A stretch of 64,000 bases of DNA from an uncultured Peptococcaceae bacterium (GTDB taxonomy: Bacteria; Bacillota; Peptococcia; Peptococcales; Peptococcaceae), in the NCBI GenBank assembly GCA_937976375.1, contig CALJRU010000020.1, positions 35,688 through 99,687 of the forward strand, in the 5' to 3' direction. Position numbers and translations under genes: made by a program. The notes under the pieces were generated by a model. It saw only the letters and a list, made by a program, of their open reading frames with translations, had not been told where the DNA came from and ran no database searches. Below, one piece after another: positions 25,879 through 34,663 of this stretch. Numbering within the stretch: the first letter of the stretch is position 1; every line of letters begins with the position of its first letter.

Positions 25879-26142
25879 TCAGCCAATGTACTTGCGAATG
25901 GTGGCGCGGCTTGTCGCATTGGCGCTGTAATACACGCGCAGTTCGCCATTGTCGTCAAGGTCGCAGCCATCTTCTTCGATGAGGCCGTTCTTTTCTGCCG
26001 TCATCAGGGCCTCGATGACAGCTGCCTTGCGCAGCCCGCGGAAATGGCCATACTGCGGCTTCAGCGCAGCAATGACATCATCGGCGCAGGCACGTTCAAC
26101 TTCTGTAAAATAAAGCAGAATGGCGTAATTCAATGGTTTCAT
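25879..26142 (-). CDS. Small conserved-looking protein, winged-helix-like
   Basis: An 87-residue protein starting MKPLNYAILLYFTEVERACA. It is soluble, helix-rich at the N terminus, with KAAVIEALMTAEKNGLIEEDG and a strand pair DDNGELRVYYSA, a layout like a small winged helix. GGGAGGG precedes ATG, and the ATG overlaps the stop of the upstream transporter gene (ATGA), so the two are coupled. I do not recognise the family. Its position between the transporter and merR suggests a regulatory or accessory role in choline use. Confidence 0.65.
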   Translation of the reverse strand: MKPLNYAILLYFTEVERACADDVIAALKPQYGHFRGLRKAAVIEALMTAEKNGLIEEDGCDLDDNGELRVYYSANATSRATIRKYIG

Positions 26143-27233
26143 CGCTCTGCCCTCCCTCTCTTCATGAAATCCAGCGGATTCACAGCGATGATGAAAATCC
26201 CGATGACCATAACAACCGCTGCTGCCCAGCCGATTGGCGGAATGGCCCAGCCTTCCTGGCCGCACACCAAGCCCAGCACGATCCAGCAGAAGAACGGTCC
26301 CCAGAAAGAGAACGCCCCATTGCAGGCCATGCCCAATGCTGCGCCGCACATGCTGTTACCCTTGTACCAAAGGCTGTAGGCATACATGGCAAAGAAACCG
26401 CTGATCACAAAAAAGATGATGGAACCGCCGTCGCTGTACGCCTGCCCCAGGAGCCACCAGGAAAAACCTGCATTTTCACCAGCCACCAGTGCAAAGATCG
26501 GCAGCAGAATAATCATATTGGACAAGCCCGAGGTCAGCTGACGAATCGTGATGCCGATCTGGTAATCGATCATTGATGTGCCATAACCGGCGATGCAGCC
26601 TTCCAGCCCCCAGCCCAAAGCCGAAGCCAGCCCCAGCAAAAGGCCCAGCGCCATGCCTGGTGCCGCATCACCGCCAAGACTTGAACTTGCGATCATGAAA
26701 CTGGCCAAAAAACAGATGGCAATGCCGAGCACCATGCGCGGTGTCAGCGGCTGCTTGAAGAAAATGCGTGCCAGCACTGCACCAAAAGCCGGACACAATG
26801 CTGAAATTGGAATGACAATCGAGCCCGCTTGCTGCAGTGCAATGACATAGCAGGAGCTCGCAATCGGGCCGCCAACCAATGCTGCACAGATCATGATGAT
26901 GCCCGGTTTGCTCTTCAAGGTGCGAAAGAAATCGCCAAGCTTCCCCTTAAGGGCAGCCGTTAAGAGACACCATAGAGCACTCATGGTGTCATTGATAGCG
27001 CTGCCCATGGCACTGAGCAGATAAGTGACCACAAATACTGAAAGCACCGTTGTTGCTGGGTCCATCCAAGCCACCCAAACGCCAGATGCCATGCCCAGCG
27101 TCATAAACGCCGAGTAAAGCCCATAGCACATGCCGGACAAAATGGCAACAATCAATCCTTTGCGAAAAAAGCGCTTATCCAGCTGGGCTTTCAGTTGAAT
27201 GGCGCGACGCCGCGATTCATTGGTAACATTCAT
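26139..27233 (-). CDS. EamA/DMT-superfamily transporter
   Basis: A 364-residue integral membrane protein with about ten transmembrane segments and an internal EamA-type repeat (GMCYGLYSAFMTLGMASGVW; LASALGWGLEGCIAGYG). Small and ten-TM members of this superfamily move quaternary amines, drugs and metabolites, and EmrE-like genes are known in type I choline clusters. It could export trimethylamine or take up choline; no other choline transporter is visible in the window. It precedes the 87-residue gene and merR on the same strand. Confidence 0.85.
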   Translation of the reverse strand: MNVTNESRRRAIQLKAQLDKRFFRKGLIVAILSGMCYGLYSAFMTLGMASGVWVAWMDPATTVLSVFVVTYLLSAMGSAINDTMSALWCLLTAALKGKLGDFFRTLKSKPGIIMICAALVGGPIASSCYVIALQQAGSIVIPISALCPAFGAVLARIFFKQPLTPRMVLGIAICFLASFMIASSSLGGDAAPGMALGLLLGLASALGWGLEGCIAGYGTSMIDYQIGITIRQLTSGLSNMIILLPIFALVAGENAGFSWWLLGQAYSDGGSIIFFVISGFFAMYAYSLWYKGNSMCGAALGMACNGAFSFWGPFFCWIVLGLVCGQEGWAIPPIGWAAAVVMVIGIFIIAVNPLDFMKRGRAER

Positions 27234-27257
27234 GAAAAATCATCCTTTGTTTGATTG

Positions 27258-27291
27258 AAAAGAAGCAGACCAACAAACGCTGGTCTGCTTC
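27258..27291 (-). terminator. Intrinsic terminator after the phosphodiesterase gene
   Basis: On the minus strand GAAGCAGACCA...TGGTCTGCTTC followed by TTTTC, 20 bp after the stop codon. Confidence 0.8.
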
Positions 27292-27312
27292 CTGAGCTTG
27301 AGGGGTGTGAAA

Positions 27313-29361
27313 TTAGAATTCTTCGTCGAAGATCTGATAAACAGGTGCACCTTCGCATTGTGCAGGGAAACGAGTGCCGAGCAAACCAGCAATGGTTGGG
27401 GTAACGTCAACCTGACGAATGGTACGTGGGGTGGTGAAACCAGTCTTAACACCAGAACCAGCTGCAATGAACAGTGGGGATACGGAGGTGTTGAAGTAAC
27501 CTTCAGAGGTGGACAGGCTGTCGCCATGGAGACGGTTGAAGCCTTCTTCGATGGAGAAGAAGATATCGCCGCATTCAGGGCCGTTGACACCGAGGAGCAC
27601 GCCATCTTTGTTGCGCAGGCAGATGCCGATCACGCGACGGCCGGTGGCTGGATCACGATAGTTGTACAGGTCGTTGATGATCTGTTCTTCCAATGCGTAC
27701 TTGTCTTCCGGATCAACGATGCCGTATTTGTCGCGGCCTTTGAGGTTGATGTAGATATAGTTGGAACGAATCTGTACGGCACGGGTCTTTTCCCAATCCA
27801 CTTCGGTGGTGTCGTTGCCGTTTTCATCTTTCTTCATAACGGTGTAGCCGAGCTGTTCCATGACAGGAACGTTGAGGCCGCCGTATTCACCGATCAGTGG
27901 TGGAACATTTTCGCCAACGATGAGGCCGTGGTCGGAAACGATGAGAACGGTCCAGTCTTCGTCGAGATAATGCAGGAACTTGCCAAGGTAATCATCGGTC
28001 TGACGATACATGTCAACGATCAGTTCCTGGTATTCTTTTTCATCAGTGTGTGCCCATGGTTCCAGGGTATGGCCAAGGTGCCAGATCTGGTGACCAGCGC
28101 AGTCAACGTTGTGCAGATGGCTGAAGATAACATCATAGCCAGCGTTGTCAGCGAGGTATTCGAGGCAGTTGGCCTGCCAATCGCAGTAGTTGTCCCAGGA
28201 TGGAATGAAGACGTCGCGTACGAGATCGGCTTCTTCACCACCGATAAGGGATACTGGAGGCACTGGTCCAACATGCTCAACGATGTCTTTGTACACATCT
28301 TTGGTGTGCCAAAGCATGTCATTGGTGGTATCCAGTGCATTGGAGATCCACATACGAACCATGGTGCCATCAGCATTCAGTTCAAGGATCTTATAGCAGC
28401 GGTTGGCTGGTTTGGTTTCTTCTTTCTTGGTCACATCGTCAATAGCGGTGACGATGGTACCGTCGCCAGGAACCACAACGATTGGTTCTGCAGCGCGTTT
28501 GTTCTTATAGATGGCTACGCGATCATATTCGCCAGCTTCATTCTTGAGCAGCAGTGCTGGACGGCGGGTGAAACCGCTGGAAGTAAGGATGGTGAATTCC
28601 TTAGCGCCTTCTGGTGCATTGGCCCAGCCTTCAGCGTCTTTCAATGGAGAGTTGATGATATCGTATGCAACCTTTGCGCCGATCATCATTTCAGTGTCTT
28701 CAAGGCTCATAACAGGGGTGCGAATTTCGCCGCCTTTACGGGCTTCATCGCCCCACCAGAGTTCCATCATTTCATCGTCGTTATCGCCAACAACCATATC
28801 GTCGATGTCGGTCATGATGCAGCCAACACCAGCTGGTTTTTCAACACGTGGTGCATATTGTACTTCTTCAATATCAGGGGTTGCAACGATGATCTTTTCC
28901 CAGTCCATCTGAGCAACACCCATGTTCACGGAACCTGGCTGAGTACCATCAACGACAGAGAGCAGTGGGCTGTCACTGGATGGTGGCCAACTGGAACCTG
29001 GCCAGTGCCATACGAGGGTCTTCAGGCCAGCTTCAGTGGTAACATTCCACATCTGTTCTGCTTCGCAGTTGCGGCTGTCCATGTTGTAGACAACAGCATC
29101 GAGGCTTTCTGGAGACTGGCGCCAGTAGCAGGTGATGCCATGGGTACCAGGATATGCGCCGGTTGCCAGTGTGGTCCAGCATGGAGGGGTAATCGTAGGG
29201 ATTGCACCCAGCAAGTGCAGGTCTTCACGGCAAGCGCCGCGATCGACAAATTTCTTCACGTTAGGCATTTTGCCTTCGTCCATGAGATGTTTGGTGATGC
29301 GGGCATCCATCCCGTCAACACCGAGGACCATCAGTTTTTTGGTCATTGCTTGTCTAGCCAT
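27313..29361 (-). CDS. Type I phosphodiesterase / nucleotide pyrophosphatase (alkaline phosphatase superfamily)
   Basis: A 682-residue cytosolic hydrolase without a signal peptide. Alkaline phosphatase superfamily motifs are present: metal Asp in LGVDGMDARI (Asp16), the probable nucleophile Thr58 in PTITPPCWTTLATG, metal Asp/His in HNVDCAGHQIWH and IVSDHGLI, and a late His in FNRLHGDS. There is no CxPxR formylglycine site, so it is not a sulfatase. It is longer than minimal NPP enzymes owing to an insert at about 100-330. AAGGAGG precedes ATG. It is probably co-transcribed with the DASS transporter upstream (77-bp gap, no terminator), suggesting hydrolysis of an imported phosphate or phosphonate ester. 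Confidence 0.88.
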   Translation of the reverse strand: MARQAMTKKLMVLGVDGMDARITKHLMDEGKMPNVKKFVDRGACREDLHLLGAIPTITPPCWTTLATGAYPGTHGITCYWRQSPESLDAVVYNMDSRNCEAEQMWNVTTEAGLKTLVWHWPGSSWPPSSDSPLLSVVDGTQPGSVNMGVAQMDWEKIIVATPDIEEVQYAPRVEKPAGVGCIMTDIDDMVVGDNDDEMMELWWGDEARKGGEIRTPVMSLEDTEMMIGAKVAYDIINSPLKDAEGWANAPEGAKEFTILTSSGFTRRPALLLKNEAGEYDRVAIYKNKRAAEPIVVVPGDGTIVTAIDDVTKKEETKPANRCYKILELNADGTMVRMWISNALDTTNDMLWHTKDVYKDIVEHVGPVPPVSLIGGEEADLVRDVFIPSWDNYCDWQANCLEYLADNAGYDVIFSHLHNVDCAGHQIWHLGHTLEPWAHTDEKEYQELIVDMYRQTDDYLGKFLHYLDEDWTVLIVSDHGLIVGENVPPLIGEYGGLNVPVMEQLGYTVMKKDENGNDTTEVDWEKTRAVQIRSNYIYINLKGRDKYGIVDPEDKYALEEQIINDLYNYRDPATGRRVIGICLRNKDGVLLGVNGPECGDIFFSIEEGFNRLHGDSLSTSEGYFNTSVSPLFIAAGSGVKTGFTTPRTIRQVDVTPTIAGLLGTRFPAQCEGAPVYQIFDEEF

Positions 29362-29438
29362 GTTAAAATTCCTCCTTAAATTTATACGGCTAAAATTAAC
29401 GATTTATAAAATGAAAAGGATGATGAATTGATCAATTA

Positions 29439-30845
29439 TTATAAGACACCAACAAAGTGCCACCAAGGAATCATGATCACTGCAAGCACAACGGTTGCCA
29501 GCACTATCTTGAGACCAAGGATTTTCATAAAGTCTTTGAGCGCAATCAGCCCAAATGCGTAGAAGATCATGTAGGTCAGATATTCATAAGGCAGAAGCAC
29601 CTGATCTGCACCCAGGAACAAGCTGTACATCGCACCGACTGGGTTGAGGCCAAGGCCAGCCGCAATCTGAGCAATTGGTTCGGAGAAACCAGCCAGAATA
29701 GCCAGCGGAGTGAGCAAGAAGTTGAGAATGACTGCCACTGCATAAATCGCAACCATAACAAGGCTGGAGTTCAGTGGTTCAAGCATTGGTACAAGCAAAT
29801 CAGCAACCAATTCACCAATACCGAGGTAACTGGAAACCGTCCCAATGGAGAGGCAGGCGATGCAGAAGAACACCATGCTCCAGTCAACGCCTTTGACATC
29901 TTCTTCTGTTGCAATCTTAATGCCAGGGAAGAACATCAGCCAAGGCAGAACGATGAAGCCCCAGTCCAAAGCGATGCCGTGAATATTGCCGGTCATCATG
30001 AAAGCGATGAGCAATACAGTAAGCACTGCACCAATTTTTTCATCACGGGTCATCTTACCCAGTTTCTTATACTCTTCTTTGAAATATTCTACACCAGGAA
30101 GCTTGTGCTTTGGCTTAAAAATCTTAGGCAAGAGCCAAATAAATACCAGGCAGAAAATCAGATAAGGCAAGTTCTGCCAGAAAAATTCTACCCATGTAGC
30201 ACCATAAGGTTCTGCGCCTTCTGGCAATGTCTGGTTGGCCGCATTCCAAAGCAAGTTCATGAAGTATGGTGAGTAAATAAACATGCAGGAAGCCCCAGCA
30301 GAAAGTCCGCCGACCAGCATGATGATGGCTGAATCGATCGACTTACCAAGATCAAAGCCCATGCAAAGCCCAAACGTGAATGCTGCCATCATAACCCAGG
30401 CATTACCGCCGGTAACTGTGTTCAAAATGCAGCCGACAATGAACACACTGTATAATAATCCATAATAACTGCCGCGCACTTTAATGAAGCACCAGTACTC
30501 CATGCGTTTCAGAAGCCCGATACGGTTGAGCACCATAGCGATCATGTAACCGCCGATAACAACCAAAGGCATTGTCTGCAGCCAGGCAGAATATGCCACA
30601 TCCATCGGTACCAGTCCCGTTACCATATAGCCGATTGGAAACAGCATCGACACAGCCATCAGGTGCACCTGTTCAAAAGCCACCATGAGAATGCCTGTAA
30701 TGGTAACGATCAAAAACATTTTAACATTATAAGTATAGGTCTCCGTTTCCGGAATGAGGAACAGAATCAGTGGCACAATAATGTTGATTGCCCACTTGAT
30801 CAATGCCCCCTTATTCACATTGACTGTCTTCGCTGACAAATCCAT
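29439..30845 (-). CDS. DASS/SLC13-type anion transporter
   Basis: A 468-residue membrane protein with about 12 hydrophobic segments, similar to divalent anion:sodium symporters. The N terminus (IKWAINIIVPLILFLIP) and the C terminus (IPWWHFVGVL) clearly match the second transporter at 33065-34450, so the two are paralogues. Typical substrates of the family are dicarboxylates, sulfate and related anions. Co-orientation with the phosphodiesterase gene and divergence from a LysR gene suggest a small uptake-and-hydrolysis cassette controlled by that regulator. The start is supported by AGAGGTG. Confidence 0.88.
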   Translation of the reverse strand: MDLSAKTVNVNKGALIKWAINIIVPLILFLIPETETYTYNVKMFLIVTITGILMVAFEQVHLMAVSMLFPIGYMVTGLVPMDVAYSAWLQTMPLVVIGGYMIAMVLNRIGLLKRMEYWCFIKVRGSYYGLLYSVFIVGCILNTVTGGNAWVMMAAFTFGLCMGFDLGKSIDSAIIMLVGGLSAGASCMFIYSPYFMNLLWNAANQTLPEGAEPYGATWVEFFWQNLPYLIFCLVFIWLLPKIFKPKHKLPGVEYFKEEYKKLGKMTRDEKIGAVLTVLLIAFMMTGNIHGIALDWGFIVLPWLMFFPGIKIATEEDVKGVDWSMVFFCIACLSIGTVSSYLGIGELVADLLVPMLEPLNSSLVMVAIYAVAVILNFLLTPLAILAGFSEPIAQIAAGLGLNPVGAMYSLFLGADQVLLPYEYLTYMIFYAFGLIALKDFMKILGLKIVLATVVLAVIMIPWWHFVGVL

Positions 30846-31047
30846 TCACCTCTATCTGTTTTGATCCGCAATGTTTGTCCGAATACGATAGGCCTTATCG
30901 TTACTTTTATTATAGGGATAATGTGAATTTATGAACATAAGCAAAAGTCGATACCAGATATATAAAAACCTTTTTGCAAAGCCTGCGCTTTATGTCATAA
31001 TGAAAGTATTGGTAGTTCATCGTTAAGCTCAGAAAGGAAGCGTTGCC

Positions 31048-31968
31048 ATGAAACTCGATCAACTACACTGCTTCTTGGAAGCCTGCAAATACCACTCCAT
31101 CTCCGTCGCAGCCGAAAAGAATTTTATTTCACAGCCCTCCTTTAGCTCCTCCATCACCAAATTGGAAAAGGAACTTGGCATCACCCTTCTAAACCGCACC
31201 AGCCGTGGTGTCACGCCAACGCCGGCTGGCGTCGCCATTCTGGAAAAATCCCAAGAAATCTTTTCTCTCATCGGCGACATCCACAGCATCGCCACCATCC
31301 ATTCTGTGCTTGGCACTGTGCGTCTGGCCACCATTCCCTGCCTGCTCGACCGCATTCTGCCGATTTCAGCACAGCTCGCCCGCGAACAGAAGCTTCATTT
31401 TCAGCTTGATATTCACACCGCCGAAAGCGATGAAATCTATCACTCCATACTCTCTGGTGTCGAATCCCTGGGCGTCGTCTTTTTCTCAACCAACGTCAAA
31501 AGCCCAGAGCTGCGTTTTACGCCGCTCTTCGAAGACGAGTTTGTGCTCTACGTCGGCCCCAAATCTCCTTACTGGGACGCCGACAGCATCACCATCGAAG
31601 AAGCCATGAAAGAGCCCTATATCGCCTTTCGCGCAGAATTCATCAAAAACAACGGCGGCGTCAGCGACGTCTTCAAAGGCATGACGCCAAACATCGTTCT
31701 CCGCACCGATGAACTCGAATCCATCAAAAAACTCATCAGCCGCGACAATTACGTCGCCTTCTTCCACCGCTACATGAACAGCCAGGACATCTATCTGACC
31801 TCCGGCGCCATTCGCGCCATCCCCATTTCCAACTACGACACCCGCACCCAGATCGGCTACATTGAAAGCACCAAATACAAACTCTCCAACGCCGACCGTG
31901 CCTTCCTAGAAATCCTCAAAGCCGCCGTCCGCAACGTCTTCCAAGATATCGAAATGACAAAAGCATAA
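31048..31968 (+). CDS. LysR-family regulator, divergent from the DASS/phosphodiesterase pair
   Basis: A 306-residue LysR protein. Winged helix: ISVAAEKNFISQPSFSSSITKLEKEL (about 17-42, cited as the HTH and linker helix). The effector domain follows, with TLFTP-like and EDEFVLYVGPKSPYW segments. It is divergent from the DASS gene with a 202-bp intergenic region, the classic LysR arrangement, so it probably controls the transporter/phosphodiesterase pair and itself. AGAAAGGAAGC precedes ATG. A perfect 18-bp stem hairpin follows the gene. Confidence 0.92.
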   Translation: MKLDQLHCFLEACKYHSISVAAEKNFISQPSFSSSITKLEKELGITLLNRTSRGVTPTPAGVAILEKSQEIFSLIGDIHSIATIHSVLGTVRLATIPCLLDRILPISAQLAREQKLHFQLDIHTAESDEIYHSILSGVESLGVVFFSTNVKSPELRFTPLFEDEFVLYVGPKSPYWDADSITIEEAMKEPYIAFRAEFIKNNGGVSDVFKGMTPNIVLRTDELESIKKLISRDNYVAFFHRYMNSQDIYLTSGAIRAIPISNYDTRTQIGYIESTKYKLSNADRAFLEILKAAVRNVFQDIEMTKA

Positions 31969-31984
31969 AAATAGCCATGCTCTC

Positions 31985-32103
31985 AAATACCCCTAATAAT
32001 TTTGTCCAAATTATTAGGGGTATTTCTATTGGCAAAATTACCTCTAAAAGTCATATAAAACAATGAAAGGATTGTGACCAATCGAATACAGGTCACAATC
32101 CTT
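31985..32103. repeat. Paired-hairpin repeat, copy 1 (also acts as terminators)
   Basis: Hairpin A at 31985-32025 is a perfect 18-bp stem built on CCCCTAATAATTT with a GTCC loop. Hairpin B at 32067-32103 is a 13-bp stem AAGGATTGTGACC/GGTCACAATCCTT with GAATACA in the loop. The same pair in the same order and spacing recurs at 35341-35453. Each sits between convergent genes. A T-rich tail makes hairpin A a plausible terminator. Confidence 0.75.
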
Positions 32104-32151
32104 AAAACAACTTAAATAATGTATGAATTTTTCTCCAAATTATGATTAAAT

Positions 32152-33012
32152 TTAGTCCTCGATTTTAAAGAGTTTCGCAGCATTTTCATACATTAATTTT
32201 GGTAAGACCTCTTCATGCAAACCACACGTTTTACAAAAATCAATGCAATTTTTCATACCCATACCAGGATATGCTGATCCAAAAAGCATTTGATCTTGAA
32301 GCATATAGTTTGCTGCATCAATGTAATCTCGATAACCTGGAGTACGAACAATATAGATATCCGGAGAAAGATAAACATTCGGACGTTTAACTGCAATACC
32401 ACACATTGACTGAACCCATGGCCAAGCTGCATGAGACACTACAATTGGCAGAGTTGGAAAATCAGCTGCAATATGATCAATATATTGAGGAATATTAGCA
32501 TCAGCGTAAGGATAAGCCAGTACACTGCAAGTAATTAATACAGGAATACCATTATCTTGACATTTTTGATAGATAGGATAGGCAACAGGATCATCTTCAT
32601 GCCAGCATTTATCCAGTTGGATACTGCCTCCAATACCCATACCATAAATACCTGGTTCAATGATGATCCCACTACAAGGCCCATGGACAACTAATTCATC
32701 GATTTCATCTAATGCCGCCTGACCTTCCAGTGGATCGATATTAGGTACACCAATAAAATATCCAGGATATTCTTCCATGAGTGTAACAAGATCATGGTTA
32801 TCATTACCATAAAGTTTACGAGTAGGAACAACCCCTTTTACAACACCTAGTTCATCCATTTCTTTAATCAAAAGATCCATTGATTCCTTTTTAGCAGATT
32901 CTGCAATATCCTCACCAAATCTCAAAGCATAGTCTCCTGCATTAGGACCAAATAAATAACTGTCACCGATAGATTTATAAGGTGGGCGCACGCGAAAGTC
33001 AATAATTTTCAT
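32152..33012 (-). CDS. Amidohydrolase-2-fold protein lacking most metal ligands (paralogue 1)
   Basis: A 286-residue TIM-barrel protein of the amidohydrolase-2/ACMSD family. The fold is clear (VVSHAAWPWVQSM with His194; NVYLSPDIY; MLFGSAYPG). The usual HxH of strand 1 is replaced by Arg7-x-Arg9 (IIDFRVRPP), the strand-5 His-containing motif is replaced by VLITCS, and the strand-8 Asp of GSDYP is Ala247. A mononuclear metal site therefore seems absent. It shares these changes with the paralogue at 36466-37308. GAGGAGG precedes ATG. It lies 52 bp downstream of a DASS gene, so the two probably form one operon. Activity unknown. Confidence 0.85.
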   Translation of the reverse strand: MKIIDFRVRPPYKSIGDSYLFGPNAGDYALRFGEDIAESAKKESMDLLIKEMDELGVVKGVVPTRKLYGNDNHDLVTLMEEYPGYFIGVPNIDPLEGQAALDEIDELVVHGPCSGIIIEPGIYGMGIGGSIQLDKCWHEDDPVAYPIYQKCQDNGIPVLITCSVLAYPYADANIPQYIDHIAADFPTLPIVVSHAAWPWVQSMCGIAVKRPNVYLSPDIYIVRTPGYRDYIDAANYMLQDQMLFGSAYPGMGMKNCIDFCKTCGLHEEVLPKLMYENAAKLFKIED

Positions 33013-33064
33013 GATAATTTCCTCCTCAAAAATAATAATTTACATGAAACGTCTTGTCTATTTA

Positions 33065-34450
33065 TTAAAACACTCCAATTAACATCCAATATGGAATCAT
33101 GATAATGCCGATAAATACCAACATAATTCCTACTTTAATGCCATTCATCACAATAAAATCTTTCATAGAAATCATTCCAAAAGTAAAGAGAATCAGCAAT
33201 GCAGGTACTTCGTGAGGCAGAAAGACCATATCTGTGGAATAGTAAAGTGCAAAAAGTGGGGCTATAGGATCCATGCCCAAACCAATAACAACAGAAGCAA
33301 CCACAGGTGGCAAGCATGTCATCATAGCGGATGGTGTCAAGCACAGATTAGCAATAATGCCAAAAATCATAATAGTATACAGAATAGTAATGCTGCTAGT
33401 ATTACTCAGAACCGGACTAATACTAGATGAGATTAAATCATCCAAACCAAGTGCGACACCTACCGTACCGATTGAGAAGCAAGCAACACAAAAACAGATC
33501 GCCCCAAAATTTAAACTTTTCAATGCTTTATTTGATGCCACATTAATTCCAGGTACAAACATCAAATAAGGTAAGAACATAAATCCATAATCAGATGAAT
33601 AACCATGAATTGGACTAGAAAGTAAGTAAACCATCAAAATAAATAGTATAACTGCAGCTTTCTTTTCTTGAACAGTTAATTTTCCCATTGACGCATATTC
33701 TTGTTCAAAATATTCTTTACCACCATGAAAAGTAAAATTTTTCGTTTTATAGATTTTAGTAAGGACAAAAATAAATAAGAAATAACAAATCAACATTGGC
33801 GCACAAATGAAAATCTGATTATACCATGTCATTGTAAAATCTGGCACCACAAGACGTGCACCTTGTTCCATAAGGCCCATCATAAGCGGATTATACACAA
33901 AGCACATAACAGAGGTAACGCCTAAAGACCCCACCATCATAATGATTGCAGATTCTTTTCCACGTTTATAACCCATTGCTTTACAAATTCCATAACTTAA
34001 TGAAATAACAATCATATATGCATTACAGAATGTAACCCATGCAAGAATAATCCCAACTACAAAAAGGCCATACAATGTTCCAGTGTACGTTCCACCACAT
34101 CGTTTAATACACCAATAAGCGATTCGCTTTAATAATCCACACTCTTCCAATGCAGCTGTGAGAACAAACGTACCAACAATCAACCATGTTACAGTTAGCG
34201 TCCACGGGCTAAATGCTGTTGCTGCGTCTGTTATCCCACTAAGTACATACAATGTTGGTAACATAATTGCTGACACTACAAGATCTAGTAACTCAAATGC
34301 AACAACTAAAATAATGAAGGCTGTGATCGTAAAAAAAATTTTAATATCCCACGAAAAACCGCCACTTGTAGGAATCAGCAGCACTAATAATGGTCCAATA
34401 ATCGTAATCGCCCATTGTATCAAAGATTTTCGATCCAATGTCGTACTCAT
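33065..34450 (-). CDS. DASS/SLC13-type anion transporter (paralogue 2)
   Basis: A 461-residue transporter with about 12 membrane segments. Both ends match the transporter at 29439-30845 (LIQWAITIIGPLLVLLIP; IPYWMLIGVF), but the gene is much more AT-rich. It is divergent from a TetR gene and followed by an amidohydrolase-fold gene, giving a transporter-enzyme-regulator cassette. AGGAGGAG precedes ATG. It probably imports a small organic anion; the identity of that anion is not visible. Confidence 0.88.
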   Translation of the reverse strand: MSTTLDRKSLIQWAITIIGPLLVLLIPTSGGFSWDIKIFFTITAFIILVVAFELLDLVVSAIMLPTLYVLSGITDAATAFSPWTLTVTWLIVGTFVLTAALEECGLLKRIAYWCIKRCGGTYTGTLYGLFVVGIILAWVTFCNAYMIVISLSYGICKAMGYKRGKESAIIMMVGSLGVTSVMCFVYNPLMMGLMEQGARLVVPDFTMTWYNQIFICAPMLICYFLFIFVLTKIYKTKNFTFHGGKEYFEQEYASMGKLTVQEKKAAVILFILMVYLLSSPIHGYSSDYGFMFLPYLMFVPGINVASNKALKSLNFGAICFCVACFSIGTVGVALGLDDLISSSISPVLSNTSSITILYTIMIFGIIANLCLTPSAMMTCLPPVVASVVIGLGMDPIAPLFALYYSTDMVFLPHEVPALLILFTFGMISMKDFIVMNGIKVGIMLVFIGIIMIPYWMLIGVF

Positions 34451-34506
34451 AACGTCTCCTCCTTTAATTCATTTTCTAATTTACCTTGACGATAACTCAT
34501 GTTGTT

Positions 34507-34546
34507 TCATACAATAACACTGAATAAGAAAACGTTTTCTGTATGA
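34507..34546. promoter_or_regulatory. Candidate TetR operator between divergent genes
   Basis: AGAAAACGTTTTCT (34527-34540) is a perfect 14-bp palindrome, and TCATACA (34507-34513) / TGTATGA (34540-34546) form a wider inverted repeat around it. It lies between the divergent DASS and TetR genes, where a TetR repressor would bind. Confidence 0.55.
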
Positions 34547-34663
34547 TTATATTATTTTATATTTCAGATAAAATGTTAAGAGACGCAATTAACTGAAAGT
34601 TCCAAACAGAACTTTTCGTTTAATTTGTTTCATTCACATTAATATGTTACTGAGGTGAGAATT

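Noticed and set aside
27313..29361. Sulfatase or choline-sulfatase identity for the phosphodiesterase
   Set aside because: No CxPxR formylglycine motif; the nucleophile position is a Thr typical of NPP-type enzymes.
27298..29379. A 693-codon open frame on the plus strand covering the phosphodiesterase gene
   Set aside because: It is antisense to a gene with clear catalytic motifs and a good ribosome site; its own translation has no recognisable domain and no ribosome site.
31985..32103. CRISPR-like repeats
   Set aside because: Only two copies of a paired hairpin 3 kb apart, with no spacers and no cas genes.
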